From: Chrysogorgia sp. JL179-B06
Taxonomy: Eukaryota > Cnidaria > Anthozoa > Scleralcyonacea > Chrysogorgiidae
DNA length: 64,000 nucleotides
Direction of reading: 5' to 3'
Assembly: GCA_035772405.1 (NCBI GenBank)
Contig: JAYKKM010000375.1
Span: 5,862,001-5,926,000 of the forward strand
Shown: one piece after another, positions 55,398-64,000 of the stretch
How the letters are laid out: every line of letters starts with the position of its first letter
How positions within the stretch are numbered: position 1 is the stretch's first letter
The notes under the pieces: model-generated
Database searches by the model: none
What the model was told of the DNA's origin: nothing
The model's input: only the letters and a program-made list of their open reading frames with translations
Made by a program: the position numbers and the translations under genes

Positions 55398-58300
55398 GGA
55401 CCTCCTTTTCTTATTGGACCTAATTTTCTTATTAGACCTACTTTTCTTATTAGACCTCCTTTTCTTATTAGACCTCCTTTTCTTATTGGACCTCCTTTTC
55501 TTATTGGACCTCCTTTTCTTATTGGACCTCCTTTTCTTATTGGACCTCCTTTTCTTATTAGACCTCCTTCTCTTATTGGACCTCCTTTTCTTATTAGACC
55601 TCCTTTTCTTATTAGACCTCCTTTTCTTATTGGACCTCCTTTTCTTATTAGACCTCCTTTTCTTATTAGACCTCCTTTTCTTATTGGACCTCCTTTTCTT
55701 ATTGGACCTCCTTTTCTTGTTAGACCTCCTTTTCTTATTGGACCTCCTTTTCTTATTAGACCTCCTTTTCTTATTGGACCTCCTTTTCTTATTGGACCTC
55801 CTTTTCTTATTAGACCTCCTTTTCTTATTGGACCTCCTTTTCTTATTGGACCTCCTTTTCTTATTGGACCTCCTTTTCTTATTAGACCTCCTTTTCTTAT
55901 TGGACCTCCTTTTCTTATTAGACCTCCTTTTCTTATTAGACCTCCTTTTCTTATTGGACCTCCTTTTCTTATTGGACCTCCTTTTCTTGTTAGACCTCCT
56001 TTTCTTATTGGACCTCCTTTTCTTATTAGACCTCCTTTTCTTATTGGACCTCCTTTTCTTATTGGACCTCCTTTTCTTATTGGACCTCCTTTTTTCTTAT
56101 TGGACCTCCTTTTCTTATTAGACCTCCTTTTCTTATTAGACCTCCTTTTCTTATTGGACCTCCTTTTCTTATTAGACCTCCTTTTCTTATTGGACCTCCT
56201 TTTCTTATTGGACCTCCTTTTCTTATTGGACCTCCTTTTCTTATTAGACCTCCTTTTCTTATTAGACCTCCTTTTCTTATTAGACCTCCTTTTCTTATTG
56301 GACCTCCTTTTCTTATTGGACCTCCTTTTCTTATTGGACCTCCTTTTCTTATTGAACCTCCTTTTCTTATTGGACATCCTTTTCTTATTGGACCTCCTTT
56401 TCTTATTAGACCTCCTTTTCTTATTGGACCTCCTTTTCTTATTGGACCTCCTTTTCTTATTAGACCTCCTTTTCTTATTGGACCTCCTTTTCTTATTAGA
56501 CCCCCTTTTCTTATTAGACCTCCTTTTCTTATTAGACCTCCTTTTCGTATTGGACCTCCTTTTCTTATTAGACCTCCTTTTCTTATTAGACCTCCTTTTC
56601 TTATTAGACCTCCTTTTCGTATTGGACCTCCTTTTCTTATTGGACCTCCTTTTCTTATTGAACCTCCTTTTCTTATTGGACCTCCTTTTCTTATTGGACC
56701 TCCTTTTCTTATTGGACCTCCTTTTCTTATTGGACCTCCTTTTCTTATTGGACCTCCTTTTCTTATTGGACATCCTTTTCTTATTAGACCTCCTTTTCTT
56801 ATTGGACCTCCTTTTCTTATTAGAGCTCCTTTTCTTATTAGACCTCCTTTTCTTATTAGACCTCCTTTTCTTATTGGACCTCCTTTTCTTATTGGAAATC
56901 CTTTTCTTATTGGACATCCTTTTCTTATTAGACCGGAAATCCTTTTCTTATTGGACATCCTTTTCTTATTAGACCTCCTTTTCTTATTGGACCTCCTTTT
57001 CTTATTGGACCTCCTTTTCTTATTGGACCTCCTTTTCTTATTGGAAATCCTTTTCTTATTGGACATCCTTTTCTTATTAGACCTCCTTTTCTTATTGGAC
57101 CTCCTTTTCTTATTAGACCTCCTTTTCTTATTAGACCTCTTTTTCTTATTGGACCTCCTTTTCTTATTGGACCTCCTTTTCTTATTAGACCTCCTTTTCT
57201 TATTGGACCTCCTTTTCTTATTGGACCTCCTTTTCTTATTAGACCTCCTTTTCTTATTGGACCTCCTTTTCTTATTAGACCTCCTTTTCTTATTGGACCT
57301 CCTTTTCTTATTGGACCTCCTTTTCTTATTGGACCTCCTTTTCTTATTGGACCTCCTTTTCTTATTAGACCTCCTTTTCTTATTAGACCTCCTTTTCGTA
57401 TTGGACCTCCTTTTCTTATTAGACCTCCTTTTCTTATTGAACCTCCTTTTCTTATTGGACCTCCTTTTCTTATTGGACATCCTTTTCTTATTGAACCTCC
57501 TTTTCTTATTAGACCTCTTTTTCTTATTAGACCTCCTTTTCTTATTGGACCTTCTTTTCTTATTAGACCTCCTTTTCTTATTAGACCTCCTTTTCTTATT
57601 AGACCTCCTTTTCGTATTGGACCTCCTTTTCTTATTGGACCTCCTTTTCTTATTGAACCTCCTTTTCTTATTGGACCTCCTTTTCTTATTGGACCTCCTT
57701 TTCTTATTGGACCTCCTTTTCTTATTGGAGCTCCTTTTCTTATTGGACCTCCTTTTCTTATTGGACATCCTTTTCTTATTGAACCTCCTTTTCGTATTGG
57801 ACCTCCTTTTCTTATTGGACCTCCTTTTCTTATTGAACCTCCTTTTCTTATTGGACCTCCTTTTCTTATTGGACCTCCTTTTCTTATTGGACCTCCTTTT
57901 CTTATTGGACCTCCTTTTCTTATTGGACCTCCTTTTCTTATTGGACATCCTTTTCTTATTGAACCTCCTTTTCTTATTGGACCTCCTTTTCTTATTAGAC
58001 CTCCTTTTCTTATTGGACCTCCTTTTCTTATTGGACCTCCTTTTCTTATTGGACCTCCTTTTCTTATTAGACCTCCTTTTCTTATTGAACCTCCTTTTCT
58101 TATTGGACATCCTTTTCTTATTGAACCTCCTTTTCTTATTGGACCTCCTTTTCTTATTAGACCTCCTTTTCTTATTGAACCTCCTTTTCTTATTGGACCT
58201 CCTTTTCTTATTGGACCTCCTTTTCTTATTAGACCTCCTTTTCTTATTAGACCTCCTTTTCTTATTAGACCTCCTTTTCTTATTGGACCTCCTTTTCTTA

Positions 58301-58835
58301 TTGGAAATCCTTTTCTTATTGGACATCCTTTTCTTATTAGACCTCCTTTTCTTATTGGACCTCCTTTTCTTATTGGACCTCCTTTTCGTATTGGACCTCC
58401 TTTTCTTATTGGAAATCCTTTTCTTATTGGACATCCTTTTCTTATTAGACCTCCTTTTCTTATTGGACCTCCTTTTCTTATTAGACCTCCTTTTCTTATT
58501 AGACCTCTTTTTCTTATTGGACCTCCTTTTCTTATTGGACCTCCTTTTCTTATTAGACCTCCTTTTCTTATTGGACCTCCTTTTCTTATTGGATCTCCTT
58601 TTCTTATTGGACATCCTTTTCTTATTGGACATTCTTTTCTTATTGGATCACCTTTTCTTATTGGACCTCCTTTTCTTATTGGACTTCCTTTTCTTATTGG
58701 ACATCCTTTTCTTATTGGACATCCTTTTCTTATTGGACCTCCTTTTCTTATTGGACCTCCTTTTCTTATTGGACATCCTTTTCTTATTGGACATTCTTTT
58801 CTTATTGGATCACCTTTTCTTATTGGACCTCTATT
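55398..58835. repeat. 18-bp satellite array, right arm (about 190 copies)
   Basis: The unit is ttttcttattggacctcc and its attagacc/attgaacc variants, the reverse complement of the left array. It occupies the same intron (PAN to Cys-rich exon). A dozen-copy segment (tattggaaatcctt, then tattggacatcctt) recurs at about 56890, 57045, 58305 and 58415, showing higher-order duplication. Long ORFs of 530-850 codons on both strands are artefacts of the 18-bp period. Confidence 0.97.
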
Positions 58836-59061
58836 TCAAAAAATGTTCTCTGGGAGAATACCTCCGGACCCGCTAATATATATGTTCTAATGCACATCCA
58901 TTTTTTAACGAAAAACGTGCATGTATGATAATGCTTAGGCAATGCATTAAATAGATTAATATTGACGTCATCATTTATTCGGGCAAGTTATACTCCGCCT
59001 CGCATACAAACTTTTACCCGTACGCCTATGGACATTTGGACGTTGTATCTTTTTTCCTTAG

Positions 59062-59170
59062 GAGTACATGATTTGTTGTAATGTCTGTAAAGGAACGGGA
59101 ACACCCAACGCTACATCTGGGATGTGCCATTGTGATGCGACACCCGACGGGAACGCGGCATACGAAAAAG
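59062..59170 (+). CDS. Small Cys-rich exon (right gene)
   Basis: The acceptor is tttttccttag and the donor GTTTGT. It encodes EYMICCNVCKGTGTPNATSG, then MCHCDATPDGNAAYEK(G). Five cysteines and NAT are conserved with the left exon, and most differences lie near the C-terminal end. It joins PAN in phase 0 and donates G to the EGF Asp codon. Confidence 0.83.
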
Positions 59171-59229
59171 GTTTGTATTCTGAAAATCAATAAATAATAC
59201 ACCTCTAAAAGTGCTGCGATATATTGAGA

Positions 59230-59325
59230 TTATTTCTCTCTTTTTCTTTCTCTCTTTTTCTTTCTTTTTCTCTATTTTTGTTTCTCTTTCTCTCTTTTTC
59301 TTTCTCTTTCTGTCTTTTTCTTTTC
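59230..59325. repeat. (TTTCTC)n pyrimidine microsatellite
   Basis: Short inverted counterpart of the 440-bp purine tract at 33598-34040, at the same position relative to the Cys-rich exon. Confidence 0.85.
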
Positions 59326-59384
59326 CTGGTAGTTTTTCAAATGATCTCATGTTTTTGTCATAATTTCATTTTTATAAATCTTAG

Positions 59385-59501
59385 ATATCGACGAGTGCTT
59401 GAACCAACCATGTCATGCAAACGCCACGTGTAACAACACAGTTGGATCTTTCATGTGCACATGTGATGTAGGCTATACTGGTGATGGCTTTAACTGCTCA
59501 G
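59385..59501 (+). CDS. EGF-CA exon 1 (right gene)
   Basis: It encodes (D)[38 protein letters not shown](G). It has all six cysteines, the DIDEC calcium ligand start and the [10 protein letters not shown] hydroxylation and calcium consensus. Acceptor aaatcttag, donor GTATTC, phase 1-1. NAT and NNT are possible N-glycosylation sites. Confidence 0.92.
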
Positions 59502-59589
59502 GTATTCATAACTTTTATCTAATGGACAATTGGAGTCATTGGACATGCAGAGAGTTTCTGCACATGCTGCAATTAATAAATAGTGTAGG

Positions 59590-59924
59590 AAAACTTTGAT
59601 ATATAGAATAACGTTTTGTGCGCAAAATATACTAAGAGGCCATGGCTTTCACTTAGTTCTGAAGTAGGTGTCTGTCCCAATGAAGTACCATCAATGTCAG
59701 ATATGGGTACCAAATGGACATTCTGATTCGTGGTGGACCAGGGGGTGCGGTCTATACTACTCCTGAAAATGTGAATCTTAGGAATACAATTTTCAGCATT
59801 TGGAGAAATAACGCATAGGTATCAAAATTAACTATATTATCAACGACCTGTCCCCTCGCATTCACTGTATCAATTACACTGATAATGGAATTTTAGAACA
59901 GCGAGATTTCCTGGTTTATAGTGC
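59590..59924. other. EGF-module intron sequence
   Basis: It carries gaagtaggtgtctgtcccaa, tgtcagatatgggtaccaaa and the deleted form of the INDLSP repeat (59730-59895). It shows the pre-insertion form of the site that holds a LINE tail at 61187-61620. Confidence 0.6.
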
Positions 59925-60560
59925 CTATTCATAGTGCCTATTTAGTGTACAGTGTGTCTTCGTGGTTTAATATAGTGCCTATTCATATATAGTGCCTATT
60001 TAGTGTACAGTGTGTCTTCGTGGTTTAATATAGTGCCTATTCATAGTGCTTATTTGGTGAACAGTGAGTCTTTGTGGTTTATAGTGCCTATTCATAGTGC
60101 TTATTTAGTGAACAGTGAGTCTTCGTGGTTTATAATGCCTATTCATAGTGTCTATTTAGTGAACAGTGAGTCTTCGTGGTTTATAGTGCCTATTCATAGT
60201 GTCTATTTAGTGAACAGTGAGTCTTCGTGGTTTATAGTGCCTATTCATAGTGTCTATTTGGTGAACAGTGAGTCTTCGTGGTTTATAGTGCCTATTTATA
60301 GTGCTTATTTAGTGAACAGTGAGTCTTCGTGGTTTATAATGCCTATTTATCGTGCTTATTTAGTGAACAGTGAGTCTTCGTGGTTTATAATGCTTATTCA
60401 TAGTGCTTATTTAGTGAACAGCGAGTCTTCGTGGTTTATAGTGCCAATTTATATAGTGCATATTTAGTGAACAATGAGTCTTCGTGGTTTATAGTGCCTA
60501 TTTATAGTGCATATTTAGTGAACAATGAATCTTCGTGGTTTATAGTGCTTATTCATAATT
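59925..60560. repeat. 51-bp minisatellite (about 12 copies)
   Basis: tgcttatttagtgaacagtg with agtcttcgtggtttatagtg units, inverted relative to the left-arm arrays. Located just before EGF exon 2. Confidence 0.95.
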
Positions 60561-60863
60561 CAGTCAAATAATTACTTTTTTCCGAAATAACCTAATCAGA
60601 AATTCAAAAGTCCGCAATTCAAACGTTCGTGATTCAAAATCTCGTGAATTCATGCGGATATTTGCAAACAAATGTTATTCCTCCATCTTATGAAAGACAA
60701 ATATGAACATTTTTGCCAGAAATCTTTAGTTTATTTGGTTAAAAACAATGTGTTTGCTACAGTTCAGTTGGCAACCTATATTTGTAATACTACTTCGCTG
60801 GTAGTTTTTCAAAATTCCAATTATCTCATATATTTGTCATAATTTCCTTTTTATAAATCTTAG

Positions 60864-60980
60864 ATATCGACGAGTGCTTGGACGAACCATGTCATGAAAA
60901 CGCCGCGTGTAACAACACAGTTGGATCTTTCATGTGCACATGTGATGTAGGCTATACTGGTGATGGCTTTAACTGCTCAG
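60864..60980 (+). CDS. EGF-CA exon 2 (right gene)
   Basis: It encodes (D)[38 protein letters not shown](G). Six cysteines and the calcium-binding signature are intact, and splice sites and phase are identical to exon 1. Nearly the whole flanking intron is also duplicated, so the copy arose as a ~1.5-kb tandem module. Confidence 0.92.
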
Positions 60981-61186
60981 GTATTCATAACTTTTATCTA
61001 ATGGACAATTGGAGTCATTGGACATGCAGAGAGTTTCAGCACATGCTGCAATTAATAAATAGTGTAGGAAAACTTTGATATATAGAATAACGTTTTGTGC
61101 GAAAAATATACTAAACAGCAGAGGTGTTAAGAGGCCATGGCTTTCACTTAGTTCTGAAGTAGGTGTCTGTCCCAATGAAGTACCAT

Positions 61187-61620
61187 CAATAATAATAATA
61201 ATAATTTTTAATATTTATATCGCGCAAATTTACATGAGAATATGATCAAATGCGCGTGACAAAATATAATAATAGTGATAATGTTAAAATATGCTAAGAT
61301 AAAAAAAACCAAAAAAAACCGGATAAATCTATGTACAATATGCAATTTGAAAAAGATACGTTTTCAATGAAGACTTAAAACTATTAAAATTACTATCCCG
61401 TCTGATAAAATGCGGCAAAGCATTAAAAACTGTAGGAGCTCCAAAACTAAAAGCTCTATCACCTAAAGTCTTCTTCGTATTTCTGTTATTAGCTGGCTCT
61501 ATCAATAGTTCATTATTTCTACGTAACTGATAAATACTTGGTCTCATCACTGTTACTAATTCACTAATGTATGATGGCGCTAATCCATGTATTGCTTTAA
61601 AAGTCAATATGAGATATCAA
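61187..61620 (-). mobile_element. 5-prime truncated LINE tail with (ATT)n
   Basis: The minus strand reads MTFKAIHGLAPSYISELV, LGDRAFSFGAPTVFNALPHF, FNSFKSSLKTYLF, the end of a CR1/L2-type ORF2. The 3-prime (ATT)n tail is at 61187-61206. A short target duplication atcaat is visible at both sides. The paralogous site at 59690 is empty (ccatcaatgtcagatatggg), which proves insertion after the EGF module duplicated. Confidence 0.82.
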
Positions 61621-61849
61621 TGTGAGATATGGGTACCAAATGGACATTCTGATTCGTGGTGGGCCAGGGGGTGCGGTCTATACTACTCCTGAAATGTGAA
61701 TCTTAGGAATACAATTTTCAGCATTTAATATATTTAATAAATAACGCATAGGTATCAAATTTAACTATATTATCAACGACCTGTCCCCTCGCATTCACTG
61801 TATCAATTACACTGATAATGGCATTTTAGAACAGCGAGATTTCCTGGTT

Positions 61850-62740
61850 TATAGTGCCGATTCATAGTGCCTATTTAGTGTACAGTGTGTCTTCGTGGTT
61901 TAATATAGTGCCTATTCATAGTGCTTATTTAGTGAGCAGTGAGTCTTCGTGGTTTATAGTGCTGATTCATGGTGCTTATTTAGTGAACAGTGAGTCTTCG
62001 TGGTTTATAGTGCCTATTCATAGTGTCTATTTAGTGAACAGTGAGTCTTCGTGGTTTATAATGCCTATTCATAGTGTCTATTTAGTGAACAGTGAGTCTT
62101 CGTGGTTTATAGTGCTGATTCATAGTGTCTATTTAGTGAACAGTGAGTCTTCGTGGTTTATAGTGCCTATTCATAGTGCTTATTTAGTGAACAGTGAGTC
62201 TTCGTGGTTTATAGTGCCTATTCATAGTGTCTATTTAGTGAACAGTGAGTCTTCGTGGTTTATAGTGCTGATTCATGGTGCTTATTTAGTGAACAGCGAG
62301 TCTTCGTGGTTTATAGTGCCTATTCAGTGTCTATTTAGTGAACAGTGAGTCTTCGTGGTTTATAATGCCTATTCATAGTGCCTATTTAGTGAACAGTGAG
62401 TCTTCGTGGTTTATAGTGCCTATTCATAGTACCTATTTAGTGAACAGTGAGTCTTCGTGGTTTATAGTGCCTATTCATAGTGCCTATTTAGTGAACAGTG
62501 AGTCTTCGTGGTTTATAGTGCCTATTCATAGTACCTATTTAATGAACAGTGAGTCTTCGTGGTTTATAGTGCTTATTCATAGTGCCTATTTAGTGAACAG
62601 TGAGTCTTCGTGGTTTATAGTGCTTATTCATAGTGCTTATTTAGTGAACAGCGAGTCTTCGTGGTTTATAGTGCTTATTCATAGTGCATATTTAGTGAAC
62701 AATGAGTCTTCGTGGTTTATAGTGCTTATATTCATAATTC
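61850..62740. repeat. 51-bp minisatellite (about 17 copies)
   Basis: Same unit as at 59925-60560, before EGF exon 3. The VNSESSWFIVPIHS ORFs are artefacts. Confidence 0.95.
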
Positions 62741-63034
62741 AGTCAAATAATTACTTTTTCCGAAATAACCTAATCAGAAATTCAAAAGTCCGTAATTCAA
62801 ACGTTCGTGATTCAAAAGCTCGTGAATTCATGCGGATGTTTGCAAACAAATGTTATTCCTCCATCTTATGAAAGACAAATATGAACATTTTTGCCAGAAA
62901 TCTTTAGTTTATTTGGTTAAAAACAATGCGTTTGCTACAGTTCAGTTGGCAACCTATATTTGTAATACTACTTCGCTGGTAGTTTTTCAAATGATCTCAT
63001 ATATTTGTCATAATTTCCTTTTTATAAATCTTAG

Positions 63035-63151
63035 ATATCGACGAGTGCTTGGACGAACCATGTCATGAAAACGCCGCGTGTAACAACACAGTTGGATCTT
63101 TCGTGTGCACATGTGATGTAGGCTATACTGGTGATGGCTTTAACTGCTCAG
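63035..63151 (+). CDS. EGF-CA exon 3 (right gene)
   Basis: It encodes (D)[38 protein letters not shown](G). Only one residue (Met to Val) differs from exon 2. Donor GTATGC. No further exon is recognised before 64000. Confidence 0.92.
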
Positions 63152-63414
63152 GTATGCATAACTGTTATCTAATGGACAATGAAGAAATCTTTGTGAATTG
63201 GACATGCAGAGTGTTTCTGCACCTGCTCCAATTAATAAATAGTGTAGGAAAACTTTGATATATAGAATAACGTTTTGTGTGAAAAAATATACTAAACAGC
63301 AGAGGTGTTAAGAGGCCAGGGCTTTCACTTAGTTCTGAGGTAGGTGGCTGTCCCAATGAAGTACCATCAGTGTCAGACATGGTTGCCGAATGGACATTCT
63401 GATTCGTGGTGATG

Positions 63415-63790
63415 TTATAATTTACTCTATTACAATATAACACTGCTTCGCTTCTACGAGAAAGAAAGCCTGTGACCTTATTTTATAATTATTTGTCGAG
63501 CCTCTCAAGGCTTTTGCTAAGACCTTGCTCCCGCCAGAGCTGCTGTATAGGAAATCTCCAGCTATATTTTCACCATGTCCAATTAGCAAAATCGTCTCTG
63601 CAGGTTTGTTTTTATGAAAAGCTGCTAAAATCCCATAATCAGTGTAACTCATACAGTCAATGCCAGGGGATAGGTCGTTACTAATATAGCTGAATTTGCT
63701 ACTTATGAATTATTTCTCCAAATGCTGAAAATTGTATTCGTAAGATTCACATTTTCAGGAGTAGTATAGCCCGCACCCCCTGGCCGGAAA
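63415..63790 (-). repeat. Dispersed intronic repeat with intact 76-codon frame
   Basis: Full copy of the INDLSP...GHGENIAGDFLYS...SKVLAKALRGSTNNYKIRS element on the minus strand, the best-preserved open frame of the family. Not recognised. Confidence 0.55.
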
Positions 63791-63929
63791 CCACGCATCA
63801 TGCTCTTAATTCAGAGTATTTCTGCATAAGCTACACTTATTAAATTGTGAATAAAAATAATTTAAACAGCAGGAGAAATGAATATTAGGGTCAAAGATTT
63901 TCTTCCTCGTAGAAGAAAGTCAGTTTAAA

Positions 63930-64000
63930 TATTTTAATATAGTCCGATGTATGTATGTACTATGTATATGTATGTATGTACAGTATGTGTGTATGTATGT
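63930..64000. repeat. TGTA-rich minisatellite (continues past window)
   Basis: gtatgtatgtactatgtata type units, the inverted counterpart of 25380-25625. Confidence 0.85.

Larger units (their letters stand above)
55019..63151 (+). other. Right gene: PAN / Cys-rich / EGF repeat protein (gene-level span, 3-prime incomplete)
   Basis: Exons are 55019-55248 (PAN), 59062-59170 (Cys-rich), 59385-59501, 60864-60980 and 63035-63151 (EGF-CA). All have GT/AG sites, phases agree throughout and no frame is broken. The FTP and fibrinogen-like exons expected from the left gene would lie beyond 64000. The upstream signal-peptide exon was not found. The EGF exons are intact, unlike those of the left gene, so this is the more likely functional copy. 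An extracellular matrix role is inferred from the domains only. Confidence 0.75.

Noticed and set aside
55322..58876. ORFs of 530-850 codons with KKRRSN, LLDLLF or PIRKGG repeats
   Set aside because: Same 18-bp satellite, right arm, intronic between PAN and Cys-rich exons.
59925..62871. VNSESSWFIVPIHS-repeat proteins (also 22.8-24.1 kb)
   Set aside because: 51-bp minisatellite, a multiple of three; located in introns between EGF exons.

Overview
This is eukaryotic, intron-rich, AT-rich and very repeat-rich DNA. It most likely comes from an anthozoan cnidarian, probably a stony coral or a relative. Three things point there. A multi-exon gene carries PAN/Apple, calcium-binding EGF, fucolectin-like (FTP) and 'GGGWTLVMK' fibrinogen-C-like exons, the set I associate with coral proteins named uncharacterized skeletal organic matrix protein 5-like (from memory, not searched). 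The retroelements (CR1/L2/Jockey-type LINEs, Penelope-like elements, tRNA-derived SINEs, foldback MITEs) are of cnidarian style. There are no operons, ribosome binding sites or other bacterial features.

The window is organised as one very large, diverged inverted duplication centred near 48.2 kb. The left gene is on the minus strand and runs from a PAN exon at 38.49 kb leftwards: a small Cys-rich exon (34.2), EGF exons (32.0, 30.4), a short EGF-like exon (22.97), two FTP half-domain exons (21.9, 14.8), and two fibrinogen-like exons (8.3, 5.4) ending in a stop at 4.898 kb. A decayed second copy of the last exon lies at 4.27-4.60 kb. The right gene is on the plus strand and starts with the same PAN exon (55.02), the same Cys-rich exon (59.06) and three EGF exons (59.39, 60.86, 63.04), then runs off the window. 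The two genes are head to head. I found neither 5-prime signal-peptide exon.

The homologous intron after the PAN exon carries a 3.1-3.4 kb array of an 18-bp satellite in both arms. Because 18 is a multiple of three, this array is open in nearly all frames and makes false ORFs of up to about 1,050 codons. The EGF exons lie inside 1.5-2.2 kb modules with a 51-bp minisatellite, and these modules have been duplicated in tandem.

The introns and the spacer are full of mobile DNA: an apparently intact LINE at about 15.6-20.5 kb, a nearly intact LINE at 26.16-29.58 kb with a ~33-bp target-site duplication and a 2A-like motif, two Penelope-like fragments, several dead LINE tails, four foldback elements flanked by TTAA, tRNA-like SINEs, a tandem array of tRNA-like units (43.2-45.9 kb) and an 88-bp hairpin satellite (6.4-6.9 kb). 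A short OTU-protease-like coding fragment sits in a right-arm-specific insertion at 51.5 kb.
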